A stretch of 35,421 bases of DNA from Anabaena sp. UHCC 0187 (GTDB lineage Bacteria > Cyanobacteriota > Cyanobacteriia > Cyanobacteriales > Nostocaceae), in contig NZ_VILB01000021.1 of assembly GCF_009712035.1 (NCBI RefSeq), forward strand, positions 1-35,421. The letters run 5' to 3'. The first letter of the stretch is position 1. Each line of letters opens with the position of its first letter. This document shows positions 7,520 to 14,162 of this stretch, one piece after another. The position numbers and the translations under genes are program-made. Below the pieces are notes generated by a model. It had not been told where the DNA came from. It was given only the letters and a program-made list of their open reading frames with translations, and ran no database searches.

Positions 7520-7744
7520 ATGTCTAATCTATTGTTTACAGTAGTACCTATTGAGCAGCAAGAAACCATAATTGGTGGCAGAAATATCAAAGCTAGAGCT
7601 AATAATGTTAATGATATTCAAGTTAAAGGAAATAATAATGTTGTTGTAGTTGTTAATAATATAACAATCATAAATATCATAATTAATGTCATTATCTGCT
7701 CATGCGGTGGAGGCAGAAAACACCGTTCTCGCAGATTTTCGTGA
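7520..7744 (+). CDS. Double-glycine-leader bacteriocin-type precursor peptide 1
   Basis: 74 aa. Residues 1-20 are a leader ending in a Gly-Gly pair (EQQETIIGG), nearly the same as that of the peptide at 8209; export by a C39-peptidase ABC transporter would cut after G20. The predicted core (21-74) is unusual: a basic/polar start, an Asn-rich turn (GNNN, 37-40), a very hydrophobic Val/Ile stretch with interspersed Asn (41-59), then C60-S-C62-GGG and a basic tail (RKHRSRRFS). It resembles the short-leader bacteriocin precursors that Nostocales encode next to C39 exporters (annotated in some databases as CTB family bacteriocin). SD-like GAGGA at 7506-7510 is 9 nt before the ATG. Activity and any Cys modification are unknown. 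Confidence 0.82.
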   Translation: MSNLLFTVVPIEQQETIIGGRNIKARANNVNDIQVKGNNNVVVVVNNITIINIIINVIICSCGGGRKHRSRRFS

Positions 7745-7784
7745 GCGCAGATTATCTGAACGGCTTAATTATTTGATTCTGCGG

Positions 7785-7813
7785 GTAGGGGTTTAGCAGT
7801 GCTAAACCCCTAC
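7785..7813 (+). terminator. Palindromic hairpin after precursor peptide 1
   Basis: GTAGGGGTTTAG (7785-7796), a 5-nt loop and CTAAACCCCTAC (7802-7813) form a 12-bp perfect stem 41 nt after the peptide 1 stop, followed by a T-rich run at about 7820-7827. It probably ends the peptide 1 transcript. Palindromes with this wording also occur as dispersed cyanobacterial repeats. Confidence 0.65.
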
Positions 7814-7900
7814 TAATCTAGATTTTTCGTAATTTTACAAAAGTCCATCTCCCAACCGTGTTGAGTATATTTAGTTATCTTGAGATGACTTGAGCTATGA

Positions 7901-7922
7901 GCCTGGAAATGAATTTCCAGGC
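7901..7922. repeat. Small palindrome GCCTGGAAA / TTTCCAGGC
   Basis: A perfect 9-bp stem (7901-7909 with 7914-7922) around a 4-nt loop, about 105 bp upstream of the second 63-bp element. No U tract follows. It may be a protein-binding palindrome or a dispersed repeat; nothing in the sequence decides which. Confidence 0.5.
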
Positions 7923-8027
7923 AAGATATAGGTTTTACATTAAATAGATACTTATTATATGCTGCACGCCTATCTGACATTATATAGAAATATATATAGC
8001 TAAGATTGGAAATTTTGTCAAATGAAT

Positions 8028-8090
8028 TTAGCCGAGTTGGCGTGTATTTTTCGGCAATATCTAGTTCTAAATTTGGTAATGAAGTTTGCA
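8028..8090 (+). promoter_or_regulatory. 63-bp duplicated upstream element, copy 2
   Basis: Partner of 7341-7403, five mismatches in 63. The GCCGA (8031-8035) and TCGGC (8051-8055) arms keep the 15-bp spacing. It ends 118 nt before the start codon of precursor peptide 2, within 2 nt of the distance seen at peptide 1, while most of the DNA between element and gene has diverged. Conservation of element and distance points to a regulatory role. Confidence 0.7.
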
Positions 8091-8193
8091 GAAAATGAGA
8101 ATGAATTATCTAGTGACTTCTCGATATTCTATTAACAAGCGAGGGGGGAAACGGCAACCGAGCAGTAAACAACCCCAAGCAATAATACAAATC

Positions 8194-8200
8194 AAGGAGA
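8194..8200 (+). promoter_or_regulatory. Ribosome binding site that fixes the peptide 2 start
   Basis: AAGGAGA lies 8 nt before the ATG at 8209 and is the strongest SD in this region. It sets the start of the second precursor there rather than at the upstream in-frame TTG (8086) or ATGs near 8095-8101. The predicted protein then lines up with the first precursor from its first residue (MSNL). Confidence 0.8.
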
Positions 8201-8208
8201 ATTCAGTC

Positions 8209-8421
8209 ATGTCTAATTTATTTACCGCAGTATCTGTTGAGCAACAAGAAATCGTAGCTGGTGGTCGTCGTAATCGTCCTGCTCGTCCTATTGTAGTCGT
8301 GGAATCCCCCAAGATCACTAACATTTTCGCTCTACAGATAGGAGGCAATTTTGCTACTATTGGTGGACGCGGACGTGTTGATCAACTTCTTGGGCAAGAG
8401 CAAGAAATCAACGTAAGTTAA
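8209..8421 (+). CDS. Double-glycine-leader bacteriocin-type precursor peptide 2
   Basis: 70 aa. The leader (1-19) has the form MSNLFTAVSVEQQEIVAGG and matches peptide 1 at most positions, with the Gly-Gly cleavage site at 18-19. The predicted core (20-70) starts very basic (RRNRPARP), then a VVV-containing segment, a hydrophobic ITNIFALQIGGNFATIGG stretch with two internal GG pairs, and an acidic/Gln-rich tail. It has no Cys, unlike peptide 1, so disulfide or lanthionine bridging is impossible within it. The C39 exporter gene begins 273 bp downstream on the same strand. The pair looks like a two-peptide system or two independent products of one exporter; sequence cannot tell which. Function as a bacteriocin is inferred from leader plus context. 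Confidence 0.82.
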   Translation: MSNLFTAVSVEQQEIVAGGRRNRPARPIVVVESPKITNIFALQIGGNFATIGGRGRVDQLLGQEQEINVS

Positions 8422-8479
8422 TAGAAAGAAACGGTTTATAGAATTTTAATTCTTCCTGTTTCTGCTCATTACTAAAGTC

Positions 8480-8558
8480 AGTCAGCTATCAGCTAGAAAC
8501 AGAATAATAAAAGAAGTAAATTCTTTATTATTCTGCTACTGATTGCTGACTCTTTTTC
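8480..8558 (+). terminator. Long hairpin with T run between precursor 2 and the exporter
   Basis: CAGAATAATAAA (from 8500) pairs with TTTATTATTCTG (to 8535) around a short loop. The flanking AGTCAGCTATCAG (8480-8492) also pairs, imperfectly, with CTGATTGCTGACT (8539-8551). TCTTTTTC follows at 8551-8558. This can act as a terminator or attenuator that lowers exporter expression relative to the peptides. Its outer arms resemble dispersed cyanobacterial repeats, so it may be of mobile origin. Confidence 0.65.
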
Positions 8559-8694
8559 TAAATATCACGCCCTATTTACCAATTCATACAAGTAAGACTT
8601 TATCTAAATACTTTATATATTTCCACCATAAATCAAAAAAAAGCTAATTCCAGAAATATACCACCTAATTATTATTCTCCAGGGTGCTTTATCT

Positions 8695-10845
8695 ATGAAA
8701 TACCAGTTAGTTCAACAACATAGCGAAGAAGATTGTGGCGCAGCTTGCTTGGCTGCAATTGCTAAACATTACGGTCAAACTTTTACCCTTAACCGGGTGC
8801 GGGAAGCCGTAGGAACAGGGCAATTTGGAACTACTTTATTGGGATTAAAAAGAGGAGCAGAAATCCTAGGTTTTAAAGCAAATCCAGTCCAAAGTTCCCC
8901 AGAAATATTAGACAAAATCCATGAAGCACCCTTACCAGCAATCATTCATTGGCAAGGAAATCATTGGGTTGTTTTATATGGTAAAAAAGGTAAAAAATTT
9001 CTGATTGCAGATCCTGCGGTCGGAATGCGTTATCTTTCTAAACAAGATATAAAAGAAGCTTGGACAGATTGGTTATTATTATTAGTAGAACCAGATCCCA
9101 TCCGCTTTTTTGCTCAAAAGCAAGATAAAGTTGGTGGTTTTTGGCGTTTTTTTAAACGGGTCTGGATTTATCGTAGCATTTTATTTCAAGCATTACCTCT
9201 GAATTTAGTCTTAGGTTTATTGTCTTTAGCTTCTCCCTTTCTGCTGCAAATTCTCACCGATGATGTGTTAGTTAGAGGTGACACAAAATTACTAACTACA
9301 GTAGTAATTGCTGTAGTAGTCATGAATATGATTTCTCATAGCCTTTCATTTGTCCAGTCTAACTTAATTGCTCATTTTGCCCAACGAATGCAATTAGGTT
9401 TAGTTCTGGAATTTGGACGGCAAATTCTGCGTTTACCATTAACTTATTATGAAGCCCGTCGCAGTGGTGAAGTTATTAGTCGGTTGCAAGACATTGAGCA
9501 AATTAATCAATTAATTGCTCAAGTTGTTGTTGGTTTACCCAGTCAATTTTTCATTGCCATAATTTCCTTGGGTTTCATGTTTTTTTATAGCTGGAAGCTT
9601 ACCTTAGTAGCTTTATTAGTTTCTGTGGTCATGACCACATCTACTATTATTTTCCAGCCGACACTACAACAAAAAACCAACGAACTGTTAGTCACAGAAG
9701 CGGAAACCCAAGGGGTTTTAGTTGAAACCTTTAAAGGGGCATTAACTCTCAAAACCACCACATCAGGAAGACAATTTTGGGATGAATTACAAAATCGCTT
9801 TAATCGTCTGGCTGGACTGACATTTAGAACAATGCAAATTGGCATTATTAATAATACTTTTTCTGGCTTTATTTCTGGAATTGGTAGTGTAATTTTACTC
9901 TGGTTTGGTGGCTATTTAGTAATTAATCCGGCTGAAAATCTCAGCATTGGACAATTATTAGCATTTAACTCAATGACTGGGAATTTTCTCTCTTTAATTA
10001 GCACAGTTATTAATTTTGTTGATGAATTTACCCGTGCTAAAACTGCCACAAGAAGGTTAACAGAAGTTATTGATGCCACTCCAGAAGAGGAAGATGATGG
10101 TAAAAAGCCTTTTGCTAAAATCTCTGGTAATGATGACATTATTTGTACAAATTTGACCTTTCATTATCCTGGTCGCATTGACTTATTAGATGATTTTTCT
10201 TTAACAATTCCTGGGGGTAAAAATATTGCTCTTATTGGTAAATCAGGATGTGGTAAAAGCACCTTAGCTAAATTAATTTCTGGTTTATATCAACTGCAAT
10301 CTGGGAATATCCGCATTGGACTTTATAACCTCCAAGACCTTTCCTTAGAATGTCTCCGTCAACAGGTCATACTTGTTCCCCAAGATGCCCATTTTTGGAA
10401 TCGTTCCATTGTCGAAAACTTTCGATTAGGATCACCCTATATTAGCTTTGAGCAGATTGTTCAAGCTTGCCAAGTTACTGGTGCTGATGAATTTATTAGT
10501 AAGTTACCTCAGACATATCAAACTATCTTGGGTGAATTTGGTGCTAATATTTCCGGTGGACAAAAGCAAAGATTAGCACTAGCTAGAGCCATTGTTACAG
10601 ACCCAGCAATCCTGATTTTAGATGAATCTACTGGTGGACTTGATCCAGTTAGTGAAGCGCAAGTTTTAGACCAATTATTTCAACATCGTCAAGGGAAAAC
10701 AACGATTTTAATTACTCACCGACCGAAAGTAATTAATCGTGCTGATTGGATTGTTTTGATAGATCAGGGTAAGTTGAAATTAGAAGGTTCTCTAGAGGAT
10801 TTACGCACTAAACCAGGAGAACATTTAGATTTTTTAATTCCTTAG
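8695..10845 (+). CDS. Peptidase-containing ABC exporter (C39 peptidase, bacteriocin type)
   Basis: 716 aa, one full PCAT chain. Residues 1-130 are a C39 cysteine peptidase: Q8 (oxyanion), C14 in the DCGAAC motif, H90 and D106, so all catalytic residues are present. About 155-440 is the exporter transmembrane domain with some six helices. About 478-716 is the ATPase: Walker A G515-KSGCGKS-T523, signature ISGGQKQR near 619, Walker B ILILDEST near 640, H-loop ITHRP near 680. Such proteins cut double-glycine leaders and export the core across the inner membrane, acting as dimers with an HlyD-type partner; that partner is the next gene, 24 nt away. The two upstream peptides have leaders of exactly this class and are its likely substrates. 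An SD is weak (AGGGTG near 8682). Confidence 0.94.
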   Translation: MKYQLVQQHSEEDCGAACLAAIAKHYGQTFTLNRVREAVGTGQFGTTLLGLKRGAEILGFKANPVQSSPEILDKIHEAPLPAIIHWQGNHWVVLYGKKGKKFLIADPAVGMRYLSKQDIKEAWTDWLLLLVEPDPIRFFAQKQDKVGGFWRFFKRVWIYRSILFQALPLNLVLGLLSLASPFLLQILTDDVLVRGDTKLLTTVVIAVVVMNMISHSLSFVQSNLIAHFAQRMQLGLVLEFGRQILRLPLTYYEARRSGEVISRLQDIEQINQLIAQVVVGLPSQFFIAIISLGFMFFYSWKLTLVALLVSVVMTTSTIIFQPTLQQKTNELLVTEAETQGVLVETFKGALTLKTTTSGRQFWDELQNRFNRLAGLTFRTMQIGIINNTFSGFISGIGSVILLWFGGYLVINPAENLSIGQLLAFNSMTGNFLSLISTVINFVDEFTRAKTATRRLTEVIDATPEEEDDGKKPFAKISGNDDIICTNLTFHYPGRIDLLDDFSLTIPGGKNIALIGKSGCGKSTLAKLISGLYQLQSGNIRIGLYNLQDLSLECLRQQVILVPQDAHFWNRSIVENFRLGSPYISFEQIVQACQVTGADEFISKLPQTYQTILGEFGANISGGQKQRLALARAIVTDPAILILDESTGGLDPVSEAQVLDQLFQHRQGKTTILITHRPKVINRADWIVLIDQGKLKLEGSLEDLRTKPGEHLDFLIP

Positions 10846-10869
10846 TGATCATTCATTAATCAGATAATT

Positions 10870-12270
10870 ATGCTTTACACTCATCCTCAAGAATTCAATT
10901 CTGTCATTGAAAAAGATAATTCACTTCCTCCTGTTAGTCGCTGGACATCCTTAGCAGGTGTATTTCTAATTGGGACTGTTATTGCTAGTATTTCTTTGTC
11001 CTCATGGGTGAAATACAATGTCACAGTTAAAGCTGCTGCTATAGTTCGTCCCATAGGTGAAACTCGTGTAGTCCAATCAAAGATAGAAGGGACTATTAAA
11101 AATATCTTAGTCAAAGAAAATCAAATTGTTAAGCAAGGGGAGATCATCGCCATTTTAGATACTGAGCAATTACTCATTAAAAAAAGCCAATTAGAGGAAA
11201 ATATTAAACAAAGTAGATTGCAAATAGTTCAAATTTATGCTCAAAACCGGACGTTAAATCATCAAATTATGTCTGAAAAAATAGCTATAGAAAAGATTGT
11301 TAATTCTGCTAAAGAGGATTTATTAAGAAATCAAAGAGAATATGAAGAGCGAAAAATTAATACTGATACTGAATTAATAGCAGCGGAGGTAAATATCCAA
11401 AAAGAATTAGTAGGTTTACAAAAAGCTGAAGCTGATTTAGAATTTGCAAAATTAGATCGGGATCGTTATCAGCAACTATCACAAGTTGGCGCAGTTGGCA
11501 AGCGAGAATTTCAGGAAAAGGAGTTAGTTGTTAAACAGACAAACCTCGCTCTGCAATCTACAAAAAAAGCTGTTGATATCGCTAAAATAAAAATTAAATC
11601 CACTAAAGCTGCGGTTAATCCAACTACAGCTATGGTGAAAATGGCAGAAGAACGTATTGCTCAAGAAATTGCTAAAGGTGAAGCCAATATAGCTGTTTTA
11701 AATAAAGAAAGAGAAGGCTTAATTCAACGATTAGTTGAAATCCAAACCCAAATTAAACAATCACAAAAAGAACTTCAACAACTAGAAAATCAGCGCAAAA
11801 GTAGTATTATTCTGGCTACGAGTAATGGGATTATTTTCAAGCTCAATTTACGAAATTCTGGTCAAGTTGTCCGCGCTGGTGAATCTATTGCTGAAGTTGT
11901 CCCTGATAACGCTTCCTTAGTAATTAAAGCCATGATTCCCACTGCGGAAATTAATAAAGCTGCTATTGGTCAAAAAGTCCAACTTCGTGTTGATGCTTGT
12001 CCCTATCCTGATTATGGAACTGCTAAGGGGATTGTGAAAACCATTAGTCCAGATGCAATGACATCTCAAAATAAAGATACAACTACTACAATTTCTCCTG
12101 GTATTAGCTACTTTGAAGCCACAATTCAACCCGAAAGCCATTCATTTGGTAATAATGGCCGTCAGTGTGTTCTTCAATCAGGGATGAATGCTACAGCCGA
12201 AATTATTTCCAGAGAAGAAACAGCATTAAAATTTATGTTGAGAAAAGCTAGATTAATTTCTGATTTATGA
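10870..12270 (+). CDS. HlyD-family periplasmic adaptor of the peptide exporter
   Basis: 466 aa. There is a short cytoplasmic N-terminus, one transmembrane helix at about 27-50, and a lipoyl-type half-motif at about 60-95 (GETRVVQSKIEGTIKN then VKQGEIIAILDTEQ). A long Lys/Glu/Gln-rich coiled coil spans about 100-320. The second lipoyl half follows (SNGIIFKLNLRNSGQVVRAG), then a beta-barrel domain and a C-terminal segment. Membrane-fusion proteins of this kind bridge an inner-membrane ABC exporter to an outer-membrane TolC-like channel. No TolC homologue is in the window, so the channel is presumably encoded elsewhere. It follows the exporter by 24 nt and is surely co-transcribed with it. Length is typical for HlyD/MFP proteins. 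Confidence 0.92.
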   Translation: MLYTHPQEFNSVIEKDNSLPPVSRWTSLAGVFLIGTVIASISLSSWVKYNVTVKAAAIVRPIGETRVVQSKIEGTIKNILVKENQIVKQGEIIAILDTEQLLIKKSQLEENIKQSRLQIVQIYAQNRTLNHQIMSEKIAIEKIVNSAKEDLLRNQREYEERKINTDTELIAAEVNIQKELVGLQKAEADLEFAKLDRDRYQQLSQVGAVGKREFQEKELVVKQTNLALQSTKKAVDIAKIKIKSTKAAVNPTTAMVKMAEERIAQEIAKGEANIAVLNKEREGLIQRLVEIQTQIKQSQKELQQLENQRKSSIILATSNGIIFKLNLRNSGQVVRAGESIAEVVPDNASLVIKAMIPTAEINKAAIGQKVQLRVDACPYPDYGTAKGIVKTISPDAMTSQNKDTTTTISPGISYFEATIQPESHSFGNNGRQCVLQSGMNATAEIISREETALKFMLRKARLISDL

Positions 12271-12306
12271 AGAATAAACATAAATTAAATAGTCATATAA
12301 AAAATG

Positions 12307-12332
12307 TAGAGGCGTTCCATAAAATGTCTCTA
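12307..12332. repeat. TAGAGRCGTT palindrome, copy 1
   Basis: TAGAGGCGTT, 6 nt, then AATGTCTCTA: a 26-bp palindrome (two G.U pairs in RNA form) that recurs at 28418-28443 with four changes. Both belong to a dispersed cyanobacterial palindrome class. Here it lies between the adaptor gene and the kinase-like gene, where it could also weaken read-through. Confidence 0.7.
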
Positions 12333-12389
12333 TAATGGCTATAGAAAACATATATCTAATTTATTTAAGTCATAATCATAATATCGTTT

Positions 12390-13037
12390 ATGACATCTGA
12401 GCAAAGAATTCAGCAAGCATTACAGTGGTGGTTTTATAGAGAATTCCTGAAACTATTTCTGGAATCCGAAAAAATTCGTGATGATTTATTACAAGAATCT
12501 TTTACAATTCGGCGTAATCTAGATTTATTGGCTATAGATAATCAGACTTTATCAGTTACAAATATTCAAGCATATATCGAAAAAATTGATAATTTTCATC
12601 ACTCTTTAGTTCAATTAAGTGATCGATTATGTCTCACATCTATTCAAGATAGTTTACCTTTATCTATTGAGTATTTATTAGAATCTTGGATAGACTCCCA
12701 TCAACATCTAGATTTTCAGCTTAAAATGCCAGTTTACTGGCGAACTGAAGCCCCTGAACGTAATTGGATAATTATTAGAGTCTTAGAAGAATTACTCAGA
12801 ATAACTTTGCCAGAAACAGAGATTTTATTACCTATTTATATTCATATAACTCTTAAGCCCATAGGAAGTATAGGGTTGTTGTCTGTAAAAATTTATTATC
12901 CTGATATATCTACTCTAATTTTTTATTCTCATGTGCCAGAATTAGAACATCTTTATCATAGCTTTAATTTCTTAATATCAGGTAAATGCTGTTACTTTAA
13001 CAAAAACCTCATGTCAGTTTGGCACTTTTATTGGTAA
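12390..13037 (+). CDS. Degenerate histidine-kinase-like protein
   Basis: 215 aa, no transmembrane segment. The layout resembles the core of a NarX/HisKA_3-type kinase. A helix KIRDDLLQESFTIRR (28-42) stands where the phosphoacceptor helix should be, but the acceptor His is replaced (L34 or nearby). A second helix (about 60-100) follows, then VLEELLRI (131-138) where an N-box (ExxxN) would be, without the Asn. No DxGxG box is seen. So it probably neither binds ATP in the usual way nor autophosphorylates; it may be a pseudokinase partner of the regulator at 13298 or the kinase at 14163. The assignment rests on local pattern and on lying directly before a regulator/kinase pair, so treat it as tentative. 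It is unusually rich in Ile, Leu and Tyr. Confidence 0.55.
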   Translation: MTSEQRIQQALQWWFYREFLKLFLESEKIRDDLLQESFTIRRNLDLLAIDNQTLSVTNIQAYIEKIDNFHHSLVQLSDRLCLTSIQDSLPLSIEYLLESWIDSHQHLDFQLKMPVYWRTEAPERNWIIIRVLEELLRITLPETEILLPIYIHITLKPIGSIGLLSVKIYYPDISTLIFYSHVPELEHLYHSFNFLISGKCCYFNKNLMSVWHFYW

Positions 13038-13182
13038 GTATTTTCTATTACTTAATAACTCCTATATTACTTCGTAGTATATCTGTCACAACTCTGATTA
13101 ATCCTAAATTACTTGGAAATAAAGATAATTTTGACTGTTATATATCAACCTAGTAATCTCAGCATTTTTTAGGGTTTTTTCT

Positions 13183-13202
13183 GGGGTGAGGGGTGTCACC
13201 CC
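13183..13202. repeat. G/C-rich hairpin between kinase-like and regulator genes
   Basis: GGGGTGA (13183-13189), a 6-nt loop and TCACCCC (13196-13202) form a perfect 7-bp stem, in a 260-bp gap otherwise AT-rich. There is no T run after it. It may partly separate the regulator from upstream transcription. Confidence 0.45.
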
Positions 13203-13297
13203 CCATAGCGAAGGATTTATCGGGAATAGAATCTAGTAAAACTAATTAATAATAGTAGATAGCAAGCCAAATTTATTAACTGGGGCAATTATTAGAT

Positions 13298-13975
13298 ATG
13301 CAACAAGTTTTATCAGAAAAATCATTTTTAAAATTCATGGTAATTGATGACCACGAATCAGTTTTAAACGGAACAGTAGAAATATTAAGAAAAAACTATC
13401 CTAGTGCTGAATTTAATATTGCTACAAATGCTAGTCATGCTTTTGAGCAAGTTATTAGCTATCAACCTGATCTATTAATTATGGATCTTTCTATACCAGA
13501 AAAACTGGAAATGAAAGCGCGAGTTGACACGGGTATTCAACTTATTAAGAATTTGATAGAAACTTATTCCCATTTGAATATTGTTATTCAAAGCGCTCAT
13601 GTGAAAACATTAGTAAGGATTCGTCCCTATATTGATAATCATAAAGGAGGCTTTACTGTCGCTGATAAAAGTCTTTCTACCCAAGAAATGTTAACTAGAG
13701 TTGACTGGGCATTACAGGGATTAACTCACACCAAAGATATTAAAGGAATTCACTCAGGTTTAGAAGTTAAACCAGAGTGGTTGAAAGTCCTAAATTTAGC
13801 CTTTGAAGCCGGATTACAAGATAAAAAAATTGCTGAAAATATGTGCATATCTGAACGCATGGTGCGTCATTATTGGACTAAGTTGCAAGACGCTTTAAAT
13901 ATTTACCCAGAAGAAGGTAAAAACATCCGCATTCAAACGGAAATCAAAGCTAGAATTGCCGGATTAATTGATTAA
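13298..13975 (+). CDS. Response regulator, NarL/LuxR type
   Basis: 225 aa. The receiver domain (about 10-140) has the acidic pair D17/D18, phosphoacceptor D63 (LLIMDLSIPE), S99 at the switch position and K124, so it is probably phosphorylated. An insertion (KLEMKARVD, 69-77) lengthens the loop after the phospho-site compared with typical NarL receivers. The C-terminal helix-turn-helix (about 160-225) matches the LuxR type: GLQDKKIAENMCISERMVRHYWTKL, with RIQTEIKARIAGLI at the end as in cyanobacterial members. It should control transcription in response to a kinase, most simply the one encoded next. A reasonable target is the duplicated 63-bp element upstream of the two precursor genes, but nothing in the sequence proves it. 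Confidence 0.88.
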   Translation: MQQVLSEKSFLKFMVIDDHESVLNGTVEILRKNYPSAEFNIATNASHAFEQVISYQPDLLIMDLSIPEKLEMKARVDTGIQLIKNLIETYSHLNIVIQSAHVKTLVRIRPYIDNHKGGFTVADKSLSTQEMLTRVDWALQGLTHTKDIKGIHSGLEVKPEWLKVLNLAFEAGLQDKKIAENMCISERMVRHYWTKLQDALNIYPEEGKNIRIQTEIKARIAGLID

Positions 13976-13986
13976 TAGTCAGCATT

Positions 13987-14083
13987 CAGCTTTAAAAATA
14001 GAAATATGGGCAATTATAACTAATTTTTTTGGGGGAAACCAACAGTTATACTTCCTCATATTTGCTATTTCTATTTTTAGCTG
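13987..14083. repeat. Long imperfect inverted repeat between regulator and kinase
   Basis: The left arm CAGCTTTAAAAATAGAAAT (from 13987, ending ATATG at 14008) pairs with the right arm 14057-14083, whose end reads CTATTTTTAGCTG. A nested pair, TATAACT (14015-14021) with AGTTATA (14044-14050), extends the stem. It could be a decayed MITE-like element or a terminator/processing hairpin between the two genes. It encodes nothing. Confidence 0.6.
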
Positions 14084-14162
14084 ATTGGTGATAAATGAAT
14101 GCTTACATAAAATCAATAATGTGTTTTCCACAATTAAGGTTTTGAGACTGGAATAAAAGCTT

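Larger units (their letters stand above)
7745..8208. other. Intergenic region between the two precursor peptides
   Basis: 464 bp with no supported gene. In order it holds the terminator-like palindrome (7785-7813), a second perfect hairpin (7901-7922), the second copy of the 63-bp element (8028-8090), TATTAAC (8130-8136, 40 nt after the element, as in copy 1) and the SD site of peptide 2. The open frame that starts upstream of peptide 2 from a TTG at 8086 is only a read-through of this leader. Confidence 0.6.

Noticed and set aside
8086-8208. N-terminal extension of precursor 2 from an upstream TTG
   Set aside because: The ATG at 8209 has a strong SD and gives a leader matching precursor 1 from its first residue.
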